Part shown: positions 18,139 through 26,353 of the stretch, piece by piece
Position numbering within the stretch: the stretch's first letter is position 1
Layout of the letters: each line of letters opens with the position of its first letter
From: Streptomyces taklimakanensis
GTDB lineage: Bacteria; Actinomycetota; Actinomycetes; Streptomycetales; Streptomycetaceae
DNA length: 64,000 bases
NCBI RefSeq assembly: GCF_009709575.1
Contig: NZ_WIXO01000001.1
Coordinates: forward strand, 1 to 64,000
Direction of reading: 5' to 3'
Program-made: the position numbers and the translations under genes
The notes under the pieces: generated by a model
Told to the model about the DNA's origin: nothing
Database searches by the model: none
The model's input: the letters and a program-made list of their open reading frames with translations, nothing else

Positions 18139-19008
18139 GAGATGTCCGTTCTCAGATCCTCAGGATCCAGTGTCTCGTGTGTCCAAGATCAAGGGTCAAG
18201 GCCCCACGGCCGAGTGATCCGCATCGGCCGCGAGGCATCACGGTCCTGCTTGCCCGCCGCGGCGTCACCTTCCGGCGCGCCAAGACCTGGAAGGAGTCCC
18301 CGAATCCCGAGCGAGAGGCGAAGCTGGACCGGATCGAGCACGTTATGGACCGCTTCCCGGACCGGGTCTTCGCCTTCGACGAGTTCGGCCCGCTGGGGAT
18401 CCGACCCACCGCGGGCTCGAGCCGGGCGAAACGGAAGCATCCCGACCGGGTGCCGGCCACCTATCACCGCACCCACGGGGTCCGGTACTTCCACGGTCGC
18501 TACTCAGTCGGCGACGACCGCCTGTGGGGGCGTGAACCGGCGAGAGAAGGGAGCCGTGAACACGCTGGCCGCGCTGAAATCAACCCGAGCCGCCCGCCCC
18601 GACGGCGCCCCGATCTACGTGATTCTGGACAACCTGTCCGCCCACAAGGGCTCCGACATCCGTCGCTGGGCGAAGAAACACAAGGTCGAGCTGTGTTTCA
18701 CCCCGACCTACGCCTCCCGGGCGAACCCGATCGAAGCGCACTTCGGACCGCTGAGGCAGTTCACCACCGCCAACTCCAATTATTCCAACCACACCGTGCG
18801 GACCCGGGCACTGCACGCCTATCTACGCTGGCGCAACGCCAACGCCCGCCACCGCGACGTCCTGGCCGCCCACCGCAACGAACACGCCCGCACCCGCAGC
18901 GAGAAAAGCATCCGCTGGGATGGACGTCCCCTCAAGGCCGCAGCGTGACCCGGACGCGCCGAAGCTGGACGAGGATGACGAGGACGGCTCACCGGATTGA
19001 GAGCGGGA

Positions 19009-19774
19009 TCAGGTGGTCTGGCCGCCGTCGACGACGAGGGCGGTGCCGGTGGTGAAAGCGGCGTCGGTAGAGCACAGCCAGAGCACGGCGGAGGCGATCT
19101 CCTCGGGCTTGCCGAGGCGGCCGACGGGTTCGTCGGCGATGAGCCCTTCGCGTCCGCCGGGGCGGGTGTCGCCGAAGCGGCGGATCATATCGGTGTCGAT
19201 GATGCCGGGGCAGACGGCGTTGATACGGATACCTTGGGCGGCGTGGTCGAGGGCGGCGGAGCGGGTGAAGCCGATGATCCCGTGCTTGGCGGCGGCGTAG
19301 CGGCCTGGCCCTTGAAACCCTTGACGCCTGCGCCGGAGGAGACGTTGACGATGGAGCCGCCGCCGTCCTGGCGGAGCATCTGCCGGATCTGGGCGCGGGT
19401 GCACAGGAACGCTCCGGTGAAGCTGGCGCCGAGGATCCGGTCCCAGTCGTCCTTGGCGGTGTCGGCAGCGGCCCGGACGGGTTGCTCGACGCCGGCGTTG
19501 TTGAAGGCCGCGTCCAGGCTTCCGAAGCGTTCGACCGTCCGGTCGACCGCGGCCTGGACGTCTTCCTCGCTGGTGACGTCGCAGGTGAGGACGAGGGCTT
19601 CGCCGCTGTCGGCCTCGATGAGGCGGGCGGTCTCGCACAGCCCGTCGGCGGACAGGCCGGCGAGGGCGACCCGCGCGCCTGCGTGGGCGAAGGCGAGGGC
19701 CGTGGCGCGACCGATGCCGGAGGCGGCGCGGTAACGAATGCGGTCTTGCCGTGGAAGTCATAGGTGACACTCAC
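19009..19774 (-). pseudogene. SDR-family oxidoreductase, two frame breaks
   Basis: The protein starts at GTG 19774 ([15 protein letters not shown]). One missing base near 19728 destroys the Gly-rich motif; the shifted frame reads [17 protein letters not shown] and continues to [19 protein letters not shown] second missing base near 19312 shifts to [20 protein letters not shown] (catalytic Tyr-X3-Lys) and [19 protein letters not shown], ending LVVDGGQTT. All parts of a 250-residue classical short-chain dehydrogenase are present, so either the gene died recently or the assembly lost two bases. It is the last gene of an operon with a cupin and an alcohol dehydrogenase, suggesting joint oxidation of a small alcohol or aldehyde. 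Confidence 0.75.
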
Positions 19775-19819
19775 GTCGCTTCTTCTTTCTGCTGGTGTGC
19801 CGATGTCAAGGCGCAGGGT

Positions 19820-20230
19820 TCACCTGGTGGCTGGGGTGGCGTGGTACTCCTCGTCGGTGACGGGGGCCTGCCAGTGCACGGCGGCGTGGTCGTCGTCGCC
19901 CTCGTTGATGGCCATGTGGACCATCAGCCGGTTCGGGGCGGCGCCGTGCCAGTGCTCCTCGTCCGCTTCGAACAGGACGCGGTCGCCGGGCCGGATGACC
20001 TCCACCGGTCCGCCCCGGCGCCGGCACAGACCGATCCCTTCGGTGACGAAGACGGTCTGCCCCAGGGGGTGGCGATGCCAGTGGGTCCGCGCCCCGGGCA
20101 TGAAGTGCACCAGGGATGCGGTGACCCGGGAGGGGGCGGGAGCGGCGGCGACGGCGTCGATGTAGACGTCGTCGGTGAACCAGTCGGCCGGGCCCTTGAC
20201 GGTGTCGATCGAGCTGCGGGTGATCTGCAC
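19820..20230 (-). CDS. Small cupin-domain protein
   Basis: From GTG 20230 a 136-residue protein with one cupin_2 barrel is encoded. The metal-binding motif 1 is visible (GARTHWHRHPLGQTVFVTEG, two or three His) and motif 2 is PGDRVLFEADEEHWHGAAP. Such proteins are single-domain dioxygenase-like or mandelonitrile-lyase-like metalloenzymes. It lies 26 bases downstream of the alcohol dehydrogenase gene and 45 bases upstream of the SDR gene, all on the minus strand, so an operon is likely. Confidence 0.75.
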   Translation of the reverse strand: MQITRSSIDTVKGPADWFTDDVYIDAVAAAPAPSRVTASLVHFMPGARTHWHRHPLGQTVFVTEGIGLCRRRGGPVEVIRPGDRVLFEADEEHWHGAAPNRLMVHMAINEGDDDHAAVHWQAPVTDEEYHATPATR

Positions 20231-20256
20231 GGTTGCTCCTTCGGGCGGCGGGAGGG

Positions 20257-21273
20257 TCAGGGCTTGAGGAGGGTCTTGACGGCGCGGCGTTCGTCCATGG
20301 CCTTGTAGCCCTCGGCGACCTGCTCCAGGGGCAGGGTGAGGTCGAAGACCTTGCCCGGGTCGATCCGGCCGGACAGGACGCGGTCGATCAGGTCGGGCAG
20401 GTAGCGGCGTACGGGGGCGGGGCCGCCGCGCAGGCCGACGTGGGAGAAGAACAGCTCCTGCCCGTCGATCGCGACGTCGTGGGGTACGCCGACGAAGCCG
20501 ACGTTGCCGCCCGGCCGGGCCGAGTGCAGGGCCTGCCGCACAGCCTCGGCGGTGCCGACGCACTCCAGCACGCTGTCCGCGCCGATCCCGCCGGTCAGCT
20601 CCTTGATCCGCTCGACGCCCTCCTCTCCGCGCTCGGTGACGATGTCGGTGGCGCCGAACTCCCGCGCGAGCTTCTGTCGGGGCTCGTGCCGGGACATGGC
20701 GATGATCCGCTCGGCGCCCATCTCCTTGGCGGCGATCACCCCGCACAGGCCGACCGCGCCGTCGCCGACGACCACGGCCGTCGAGCCGGGCCTTACCTCG
20801 GCGGCGTCCGCAGCCCACCAGCCGGTACCCATCACGTCGGACACGGCCAGCAGCCCCGGCCAGAACTCCTCGTCCGGCACCTCGCCGGTGGCGACCAGGG
20901 TGCCCTGGGCGTTGGGGATGTGCACGTACTCGGCCTGGCAGGTCGACATGAACTCGCGGTGCAGGCAGCTCGACGGGAAGCCGTTGCGGCAGTTGGCGCA
21001 GGTGTTGTCCGAGGTGGCGAAGGAGCCGACGACGAACTGGCCCGGCTTCACCGAGGTGACCTCGGAGCCGACCTCCTCCACGAAACCGACGTACTCGTGG
21101 CCCATCGGGTGCGGGTCGCCGATCGGCTCAGCGCCGCGGTAGGGCCACAGGTCCGAGCCGCACACACAGGTCACGGCCGTGCGGATGACCGCGTCGGTCG
21201 GCTTCAGGATCTTGGGGTCGTCCACGGTCTCGACCCGGACGTCACCGGGAGCGTGTATCACTGCGCCGCGCAT
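20257..21273 (-). CDS. Zinc-dependent medium-chain alcohol dehydrogenase
   Basis: The 338-residue protein starts MRGAVIHAPGDVRVETVDDP at 21273, with AGGAA upstream; the in-frame extension to 21381 lacks a good ribosome binding site. Catalytic zinc ligands are Cys38 (CGSD) and His59 (GHEYVG), and structural zinc Cys residues lie in CANCRNGFPSSC. The NAD(P)-binding motif is VVVGDGAVGLCGVIAA. It oxidises an alcohol or reduces an aldehyde or ketone. It leads the ADH-cupin-SDR operon and is divergent from the XRE-type regulator at 21487, with a palindrome between them. Confidence 0.88.
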   Translation of the reverse strand: MRGAVIHAPGDVRVETVDDPKILKPTDAVIRTAVTCVCGSDLWPYRGAEPIGDPHPMGHEYVGFVEEVGSEVTSVKPGQFVVGSFATSDNTCANCRNGFPSSCLHREFMSTCQAEYVHIPNAQGTLVATGEVPDEEFWPGLLAVSDVMGTGWWAADAAEVRPGSTAVVVGDGAVGLCGVIAAKEMGAERIIAMSRHEPRQKLAREFGATDIVTERGEEGVERIKELTGGIGADSVLECVGTAEAVRQALHSARPGGNVGFVGVPHDVAIDGQELFFSHVGLRGGPAPVRRYLPDLIDRVLSGRIDPGKVFDLTLPLEQVAEGYKAMDERRAVKTLLKP

Positions 21274-21435
21274 GAGTGGGGTTCCTTTGCGTTCCGTGAC
21301 GTGCGGCCGCCGGATGTCCGGGACCGTCGCCGTGTGCAGGGCGGGGTGCACGCCCGTCGTGACGGGACGGGCGGAAAGCACCGCGTCATCCAGGTAACCC
21401 GCACTTCGCGAGTGCAGCGAGACACCATCAAGAGG

Positions 21436-21450
21436 TGTACTGCCAGTACA
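21436..21450. promoter_or_regulatory. Candidate operator TGTACT-N3-AGTACA
   Basis: A perfect inverted repeat TGTACTGCCAGTACA in the 213-base gap between the divergent dehydrogenase operon and the XRE/MmyB regulator gene, 37 bases before the regulator start. The position suits a site for the adjacent regulator. Confidence 0.6.
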
Positions 21451-21486
21451 TCCCTATGGACGCGGGCAGGACGTACCGTCGAAGGC

Positions 21487-22365
21487 GTGGACAACCAGGC
21501 AGAGGTCCGCGAGTTCCTCACCTCGCGGCGCGCGAAGATCACCCCCGAGCAGGCAGGACTGCCCGCAGGCAGCCGCCGGCGGGTGCCCGGCCTGCGCCGC
21601 AGCGAGGTCGCCGCGCTCGCCGACGTGAGCGTGGAGTACTACGCCAAGCTCGAGCGCGGCAACCTCGCCGGAGCCTCCCCGGCCGTCCTCGAAGCCGTCG
21701 CCCGCGCCCTCCGGCTCGACGACGCCGAGCGCGCCCACCTGATGAACCTGGCCCAGGCCGCCGACGGCTCCGACGCCCTCACCCGGCCCCGCCGCACCAC
21801 CCGGGCCTGGACCGCGCACCGAAGCCTGCAATGGACCCTGGACGCCGTCACCGCCGGCCCGGCCTTCGTCCGCAACGGCCGCATGGACCTCCTCGCCACC
21901 AACCAGCTCGCCCGCGCCTTCTACGACGACGTCTACGCCACAGCCGGCAACCAGGCCAACCTGGCCCGGTTCCAGTTCCTCGACCCCGCCTCGCGCCGCT
22001 TCTACCCCGACTGGGACCTGGCCGCCGACATCGCCGTGGCCATCCTGCGCACCGAAGCCGGCCGCAACCCGCACGACAAGGACCTGCACGACCTCGTCGG
22101 CGAGCTGTCCACCCGCAGCGACGCCTTCCGTACCCGCTGGGGCGCCCACAACGTCCGCCACCACGGCACTGGCACCAAACGTTTCCACCACCACGCCGTC
22201 GGCGACCTCACCCTCGCCTACGAGGGCCTGGAAATGGCCGCCGAACCCGGCCTCACTCTCACCATCTACACCGCCGAACCCGGTTCTGCCTCCGAAGAGG
22301 GCCTAAGCCTGCTCTCCTCCTGGGCCGCCACGCCCCAGGCCCCGGCACCACACTCAAGCGATTGA
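21487..22365 (+). CDS. XRE-family regulator with MmyB-like ligand-binding domain
   Basis: From GTG 21487 a 292-residue protein is encoded (MDNQAEVREFLTSRRAKITP). Residues about 10-75 form the helix-turn-helix (RRVPGLRRSEVAALADVSVE, YYAKLERGNL) and residues about 100-270 resemble the MmyB-like ligand-binding domain (FVRNGRMDLLATNQLARAFY, RFQFLDPASRRFYPDWDLAA). In actinomycetes these regulators often sit opposite an oxidoreductase gene they repress, which matches the divergent dehydrogenase operon here. The ligand is unknown. Confidence 0.85.
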   Translation: MDNQAEVREFLTSRRAKITPEQAGLPAGSRRRVPGLRRSEVAALADVSVEYYAKLERGNLAGASPAVLEAVARALRLDDAERAHLMNLAQAADGSDALTRPRRTTRAWTAHRSLQWTLDAVTAGPAFVRNGRMDLLATNQLARAFYDDVYATAGNQANLARFQFLDPASRRFYPDWDLAADIAVAILRTEAGRNPHDKDLHDLVGELSTRSDAFRTRWGAHNVRHHGTGTKRFHHHAVGDLTLAYEGLEMAAEPGLTLTIYTAEPGSASEEGLSLLSSWAATPQAPAPHSSD

Positions 22366-22443
22366 CGATCCCCGGCCGACCGTGATCGCGCTCACCATGA
22401 GCGTTTTCCAACTTGCCAGCGGGCCGGGCGCTTGGGCTGACAG

Positions 22444-22500
22444 CGAAGCCCCTGGTAGACGGGTTTTCGACCAAGAAGAACCGTCTCCACCAGAGGCTTC
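22444..22500 (+). promoter_or_regulatory. Conserved leader hairpin of IS5-type transposase
   Basis: Arms GAAGCCCCTGGTAGACGG and CCGTCTCCACCAGAGGCTTC form a long imperfect stem ending next to the transposase GTG. The same hairpin, with conserved AAGCCCCTGGTAG and ACCAGAGGCTTC, lies at the equivalent place in the remnant at 35410-36428. It probably limits translation of the transposase; that is inference. Confidence 0.55.
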
Positions 22501-22667
22501 GTGTGCTTGTCCACCCGTCCGGACTGGACGTGTCCAGTTCTGCCCTGCGCTTCCTGTCCTCCCACCTCCGTCAACGGCGAAGGCTGGGGGAGATCGCCGC
22601 GGACCGTCCGTACTACGCCGGCAAGCACAAGAAGCACGGAATGAATGTGCAGAGGTCCCGGCCGATC

Positions 22668-22701
22668 CTCCCCCAGCCTTCGGCTGGGAGGTGCCCCCAT
22701 C
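22668..22701. repeat. 34-bp palindromic insertion in IS5 remnant
   Basis: CTCCCCCAGCCTTCGGCTGG followed by GAGGTGCCCCC plus a repeated ATC. The 3-bp ATC occurs on both sides (22665-22667, 22699-22701), consistent with a target duplication. The insertion changes the reading frame of the transposase remnant and removing it restores homology. Confidence 0.75.
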
Positions 22702-23050
22702 AGTCGGCTGCTGTGGGCGTCACCGGCCCTGCCCGGTGCCGTCCACGACGTCCGGACCGCCCGGGGGCACGGCATCATCGATGCTCTCACGGCGGTCGGC
22801 GTCACGTGCTGGGCGGACAGTGATGATGGGTAATGGTGTCGCCGACAGGTCTGACCCCTGGGCTGACTGACCGGGCCTCCCGTGTCCTTCCCTCGATCTG
22901 TCGGCCTGATCGGCGACGCCGTCGCACGCGGCCGGAAGGGCGTCGTGACTTCATAGGAGCTTGTGCGAGAAGCCCCGTCACTGTCGTGTCCGCCCGTCCC
23001 GACCGGGCGCGTGCTGCTCTGTCCGTACGATGAGAAGGCAGCAGCCCGGC

Positions 23051-23681
23051 ATGACCGATCAGCACCCCGAGAGCGAAGTCTTCGCCGGGGTCGACACCCA
23101 CACCGACACCCACCACGCCGCGGTGGTCGACCCGCTGGGGCGGCCTGTGGCCGACCGGGAGTTTCCCACCACCACGCAGGGCTACCGCGCCCTGCTGGCG
23201 TGGCTCGGCTCGTTCGGTGTCGTGCGGACGGTAGGCGTGGAGTGCACTGGTTCCTACGGGGCCGGGCTGACCGGCGTGCTGACCGTGGCCGGCCTGATGG
23301 TGGTCGAGGTCAACGTCCCCGACCGTGGCACTCGCCACGCTCGCGGCACGTCCGACGCGATCGACGCCTACGCTGCCGCCCGGGCAGCGGCCTCGGGACG
23401 GGCCCACGCCACCCCCAAGTCCCGCACCGGCACGGTGGAGGCGCTTCGCCAGTTGCGTGTGGCCCGCGCGTCGGCCGTCAAGGCCAGAACCCAGGCGATG
23501 AACCAGCTCACCGGCCCGCGGGTGACCGCTCCCGCATCCCTGCGCCAAACCCTGACCGGGCTGGCCCGCACCGCTTTGGTCCGCACCTGCCTACGACTGC
23601 GGCCCGGAGCCGACCTGGCCGACCCCGCCCAGGCCGCCCGTTTCGCTCTGCGTCAGCCGGCGCGCCGCATCCGCATGCTCA
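23051..23681 (+). pseudogene. IS110-family transposase, truncated by an IS5
   Basis: From ATG 23051 the N-terminal DEDD domain of an IS110 transposase is encoded: FAGVDTHTDTHHAAVVD, VGVECTGSYGAGL and GTSDAIDAYAAARAA carry the four acidic residues, followed by EALRQLRVARASAVKARTQA. The frame runs to RRIRMLT, where the IS5 at 23682 begins. The C-terminal Ser-containing (transposase_20) domain is absent beyond the IS5, so the gene is dead. Confidence 0.85.
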
Positions 23682-23692
23682 CTGAACCTCTT

Positions 23693-24530
23693 TCATCCTG
23701 AATAGCTGCAGGTCAGCAGTGTATGAACGGCTTGGACGATGGTGCCGATGCGGCGTGTGGAGCATCTGGCTCGTCGGAGCAGCCGCCAGGATTTCAACTG
23801 CGCGAAGGCGCGTTCGCCGGGGGCTCGGAGTCGGGCGTGGTCTCGGTTGAACTGCTGGTAGTGCTCGGGCTGTTCACTGTGGTGGTAGTACGGGGTGCGG
23901 AAGGTGGCGCCGGCGCCCTGGTAGGCGCGGTCTGCGAGGACGAGGATCTGCCGGGTCAGGCAGGCCTGGACGATGCCGTGGGCACGGGCCGCGGTCAGGT
24001 CATGGGTTCTGCCCGGCGTCGCGCGGGAGAACCCTTCCCCAAGCTCTGCGAGCAGGGGATACCCCATGCGGTGTGCCGTCGGGGCGGGCGATGACCTGCA
24101 CGTTCATGTCGTGCTTGCGATGCTTCATCGAGTAGTACGGCTCGTCCGCGCGGATCCGGTCGGTGGGGATCAGTGTGCCGTCAACGATGACCTGGTCGCC
24201 CTCGCCGAGACCGGTGAGGGCTTCGTGGAGGTCAGGCGCCCAGGAGACCAGAACGTCCAGGGTTTCGTCCACGTATCGCCAGGCAGTGGCCTGGGATATC
24301 CCGAAACCGGCTCCGAGCTGGGCGAACGTCTCGTTCTTGCGTAGACGGACCAGCGTGAGCAGCGCTTGGTCGAAGCAGCCGAGCTTGCGCCAGCGGGTGT
24401 TGCGGGACCGGCGGTGTTCGTACAGCAGCCACGAGACATGCTCGACGAGCTCGTGCGGGACGTCGAGCGTGGCAGGATACGGAACCAACAGGGCCCCTTC
24501 GGTCGCCGGTGTGTTGAGTGGAATCACCAC
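23693..24530 (-). pseudogene. IS5 transposase broken by a 31-bp palindromic insertion
   Basis: The N-terminal frame (from 24530) encodes an HTH (LLTLVRLRKNETFAQLGAGF) and the first DDE part (VIVDGTLIPTDRI, YYSMKHRKHDMNVQVIARPD). The C-terminal frame encodes SRATPGRTHDLTAARAHGIV, LVLADRAYQGAGATF and ERAFAQLKSWRLLRRARCS. The frame switch coincides with the insertion at 24032-24062; deleting it gives an open DGTPHGFSRATPGRTHD. Without the insertion the gene would be intact. Confidence 0.8.
24032..24062. repeat. 31-bp palindromic insertion in IS5 transposase
   Basis: On the transposase strand it reads GTATCCCCTGCTCGCAGAGC then TTGGGGAAGGG, a hairpin with GGG on both sides as probable 3-bp duplication. 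It has the same layout as the insertions at 22668 and 36021. Confidence 0.7.
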
Positions 24531-24614
24531 GCCAACGACGAGGGGCCCTGCCTCGTCACCACGCCCGCTGACCAGCCCATTTCACCCGCCAGCGCAGGAT
24601 GAAAGAGGTTCAGT

Positions 24615-24752
24615 CACAGTGACCGTTCCACGAACGCTCCCACAACCCTCGTCGGCGCCATGTTCCTCGATCAGCCGGTTGTCCACGGCCTTCACCGACA
24701 CAGCTGTTGCCGACTCGACAGCGTCCTGCTCGGTCACGTTCTCACTGGTCAT
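24615..24752 (-). pseudogene. IS256-family transposase N-terminal fragment
   Basis: The minus strand from ATG 24752 reads MTSENVTEQDAVESATAV then SVKAVDNRLIEE, like the N-terminus of Streptomyces IS256 (mutator-type) transposases, and loses similarity after about 30 residues before reaching the IS5 end. Sequence beyond 24752 to about 24810 (GGGAGTTACTACACCGAACG) may be the IS256 terminal repeat. Confidence 0.55.
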
Positions 24753-24929
24753 CGGTGCATCTTCCTTGACCGGGAGTTACTACACCGAACGTCTTACAGT
24801 CCCGCAAGACTTCATCAGTCTTCCGGGAGGGATGGCCCGGAATGTGTGGTCGAGTCCTGTTCGCCTACGGGGGTGCGGTACGAGGGAGCCAGCCATCACG
24901 CTCTCCCCACCGGGCACGGGTTATCCGGG

Positions 24930-26108
24930 TCAGCCAGTCGTGATGGCGAAGGGCCCGTTGTTTGCGAAGACGAGCTTGGCGAAGTTCTCGCCGATGCGGC
25001 GGTGTCCTTCGGGGCTGGGGTGGACCGCGTCCGGCAGGGGGAACTCGTCGTGGTCGCTCTCGCCGTAGAGGTCGAGTCCGTCGAGGTAGTGGAGGTTGGG
25101 GTCCTCGACGGACCGCTGCTTGACGGTGTCGGCCAAAACGTCGCGGACGATCGTGAGCGTCAGCCGTCCGGCGGCGGTCTCGGCCGGATCACCGGTGGCC
25201 TTGAACTTCAGAGTTCCACCGGAAAGGTCCGGCATGAGAGGTCCGGGAGTGTTCTCGTGGGTCGGACACAGGATGGGAGAGACCAGGAGCAAGGGGGTTG
25301 TGGGGTGGCCCTCGCGGATGGTGTCGAGGAAGCCGTGGATAGCGGGGACGAAGGCACGCAAGCGCATGGCGTCGCTGTTGACGACGTTGATGCCGAGCTT
25401 GAGGCTGATCAGGTCTGCGGGGGTGTCGCGCATCGCGCGGGCGATGAACGGGTCGACCAGTGCGCTGCCGCCGAATCCGAGGTTGATCAGCTCCACATCG
25501 CCTGCGGAGGCGGCCAGGGCGGGCCAGATGGTGCTGGGGAAGACGGCGTTGGATCCGTGGCTGATAGAGCTGCCGTGGTGCAGCCACACCCGGCGCCCCT
25601 TGTCCGGGGCGGACTCGACGGGGGCGTCGGTGCGCAGGGCGATGACCTCGGTGATCTCCGCGTGCGGGAGCCAGATCTCGATGTCCTTCCCGCCGGTGGG
25701 GAGGTCGGTGAAATGGGCGGTGCCGACGGGGCCCGGAGTGAGTTCCGCAGTCTGGGTCTGCATGTCAGTGATGGTGCGCAGGTTCCCGCCGTCCACGGTG
25801 GCCTGGGCCGTGAGGCGGCCGTCGACCAAGAGGTCGTAGATACCGTCCGGCGGGGGCGGGAAGCCCCGATAGACGCGTTTGGTGGGCAGGGTGTCCAGGC
25901 GGATGGTGGTGGCACTGGTACGGAAGGCCAGCCGGACACCGGAGGGCTGGGCCTCGGCCACGGCCAGCAGGTCGTCGGGGATCCGGCGGCGCGCCCAGGC
26001 AGGCAGCCGGTGCGGCAGCAGACCGTGGGCAGTCTCTTCCACGTCGAGGTGCCCGCGCAGGAAGTCGGCGGTGATATGGGTGGTGATCAGGTTCTGTTCA
26101 GTGGTCAT
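24930..26108 (-). CDS. SGNH/GDSL hydrolase with N-terminal beta-sandwich
   Basis: The 392-residue protein lacks a signal peptide. Residues about 1-170 look like a beta-rich accessory domain (VRLAFRTSATTIRLDTLPT, YDLLVDGRLTAQATVDGG). The SGNH core follows: block I WLHHGSSISHGSN with the nucleophile Ser, block II NLGFGGSAL (Gly), block III KLGINVVNSDAM (Asn) and block V DAVHPSPEGHRRIG (Asp and His). It is likely an intracellular carbohydrate or small-molecule esterase, or an acyltransferase of the SsfX3 type. No partner genes are evident; both flanks are IS debris. Confidence 0.8.
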   Translation of the reverse strand: MTTEQNLITTHITADFLRGHLDVEETAHGLLPHRLPAWARRRIPDDLLAVAEAQPSGVRLAFRTSATTIRLDTLPTKRVYRGFPPPPDGIYDLLVDGRLTAQATVDGGNLRTITDMQTQTAELTPGPVGTAHFTDLPTGGKDIEIWLPHAEITEVIALRTDAPVESAPDKGRRVWLHHGSSISHGSNAVFPSTIWPALAASAGDVELINLGFGGSALVDPFIARAMRDTPADLISLKLGINVVNSDAMRLRAFVPAIHGFLDTIREGHPTTPLLLVSPILCPTHENTPGPLMPDLSGGTLKFKATGDPAETAAGRLTLTIVRDVLADTVKQRSVEDPNLHYLDGLDLYGESDHDEFPLPDAVHPSPEGHRRIGENFAKLVFANNGPFAITTG

Positions 26109-26144
26109 TGCCTCAAGCCTTTTGATTCTGGGGTGGGCGGCCGG

Positions 26145-26262
26145 TCAGGAGGTGAACCGGCTCCGCAATGCAGTGTCGAGGCAGTCCAGGATCCAATCCC
26201 AGGACTGCTGAGCGGCGATGTCCGTGTGGTCGAAGCGCCAGCCGCCTCCAGGGAGGCATAGC
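26145..26262 (-). pseudogene. C-terminal fragment of an alpha/beta hydrolase
   Basis: The minus strand encodes WRFDHTDIAAQQSWDWILDC and LDTALRSRF before a stop. It resembles the last helix of dienelactone-hydrolase-type enzymes, with the His in FDHT. Upstream it is cut at IS-end-like sequence (TGGAAAACGCT at 26265). Confidence 0.35.
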
Positions 26263-26353
26263 CGTGGAAAACGCTGCCCAGTGAGCTGACCCCGGTTTCG
26301 TGGAGTCCCTGAAGCCAGGCTTATGATCCTGGCCCGAAGGAGAACCACGAGCA

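Larger units (their letters stand above)
16908..18204 (-). mobile_element. IS3-family element, copy 1 (1297 bp)
   Basis: The ends are GGGCCTTGACCC inverted repeats. The element is flanked by a 3-bp target duplication CAC (16905-16907 and 18205-18207). Removing it rejoins the IS630 gene (VHG/RVIRIGRE). It carries orfA and orfB and is almost identical to copy 2 at 29717-31013, which has the same length and lies in the opposite orientation. Confidence 0.9.
16441..18948 (+). mobile_element. IS630-family element, decayed and split by an IS3
   Basis: A transposase starting near GTG 16528 reads VAEPVRVRGPTDQEG, then after a frameshift LQQIVRRGSTSSVRYRR through LRKLVAYLRNVHG, where the IS3 at 16908-18204 interrupts it. 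It resumes as GRVIRIGREA, shifts frame near 18235 (LLARRGVTFRRAKTWKESP, FAFDEFGPLGIRPTAGS) and again near 18530 (YVILDNLSAHKGSDIRRWAK, YASRANPIEAHFGPL). The DDE residues lie in FDEFG, LDNLS and PIEAHF. The left end resembles IS630 ends (TAGTGCTGTGGCC at 16441); the right end is missing. Confidence 0.85.
22398..22830 (+). pseudogene. IS5-family remnant with left end, internal deletion and hairpin insertion
   Basis: The left end TGAGCGTTTTCCAA (22398-22411) mirrors the right end at 6708-6721. The frame from GTG 22503 reads VLVHPSGLDVSSSALRFLSS, then is joined by deletion to RPYYAGKHKKHGMNVQ. A 34-bp palindromic insertion (22668-22701) shifts the frame; removing it restores PI-SRLLWASPALPGAVHD and ARGHGIIDALTAVGVTCWAD. 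The C-terminus is lost. An imperfect hairpin (22444-22500) abuts the GTG start. Confidence 0.75.
23682..24613 (-). mobile_element. IS5-family element (932 bp) with TCA target duplication
   Basis: The ends CTGAACCTCTTTCATCCTG and its complement (23682-23700, 24595-24613) are perfect. TCA flanks both sides (23679-23681, 24614-24616). The left flank is IS110 sequence and the right flank is an IS256-type N-terminus, so the element sits at, or created, a junction between two older elements. Confidence 0.85.

Noticed and set aside
20233..21486. Long plus-strand frame continuous with the XRE regulator (710 residues in total)
   Set aside because: The part before 21487 is the shadow of the dehydrogenase on the other strand; the HTH protein has its own GTG start and the palindrome lies in between.
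22444..22500. Reading the hairpins and palindromic insertions as a CRISPR array
   Set aside because: The copies are kilobases apart, vary in length and have no spacers between them; no cas gene is present.
24660..26261. A 533-residue plus-strand frame across the GDSL hydrolase
   Set aside because: Antisense to the hydrolase, which carries all SGNH blocks.
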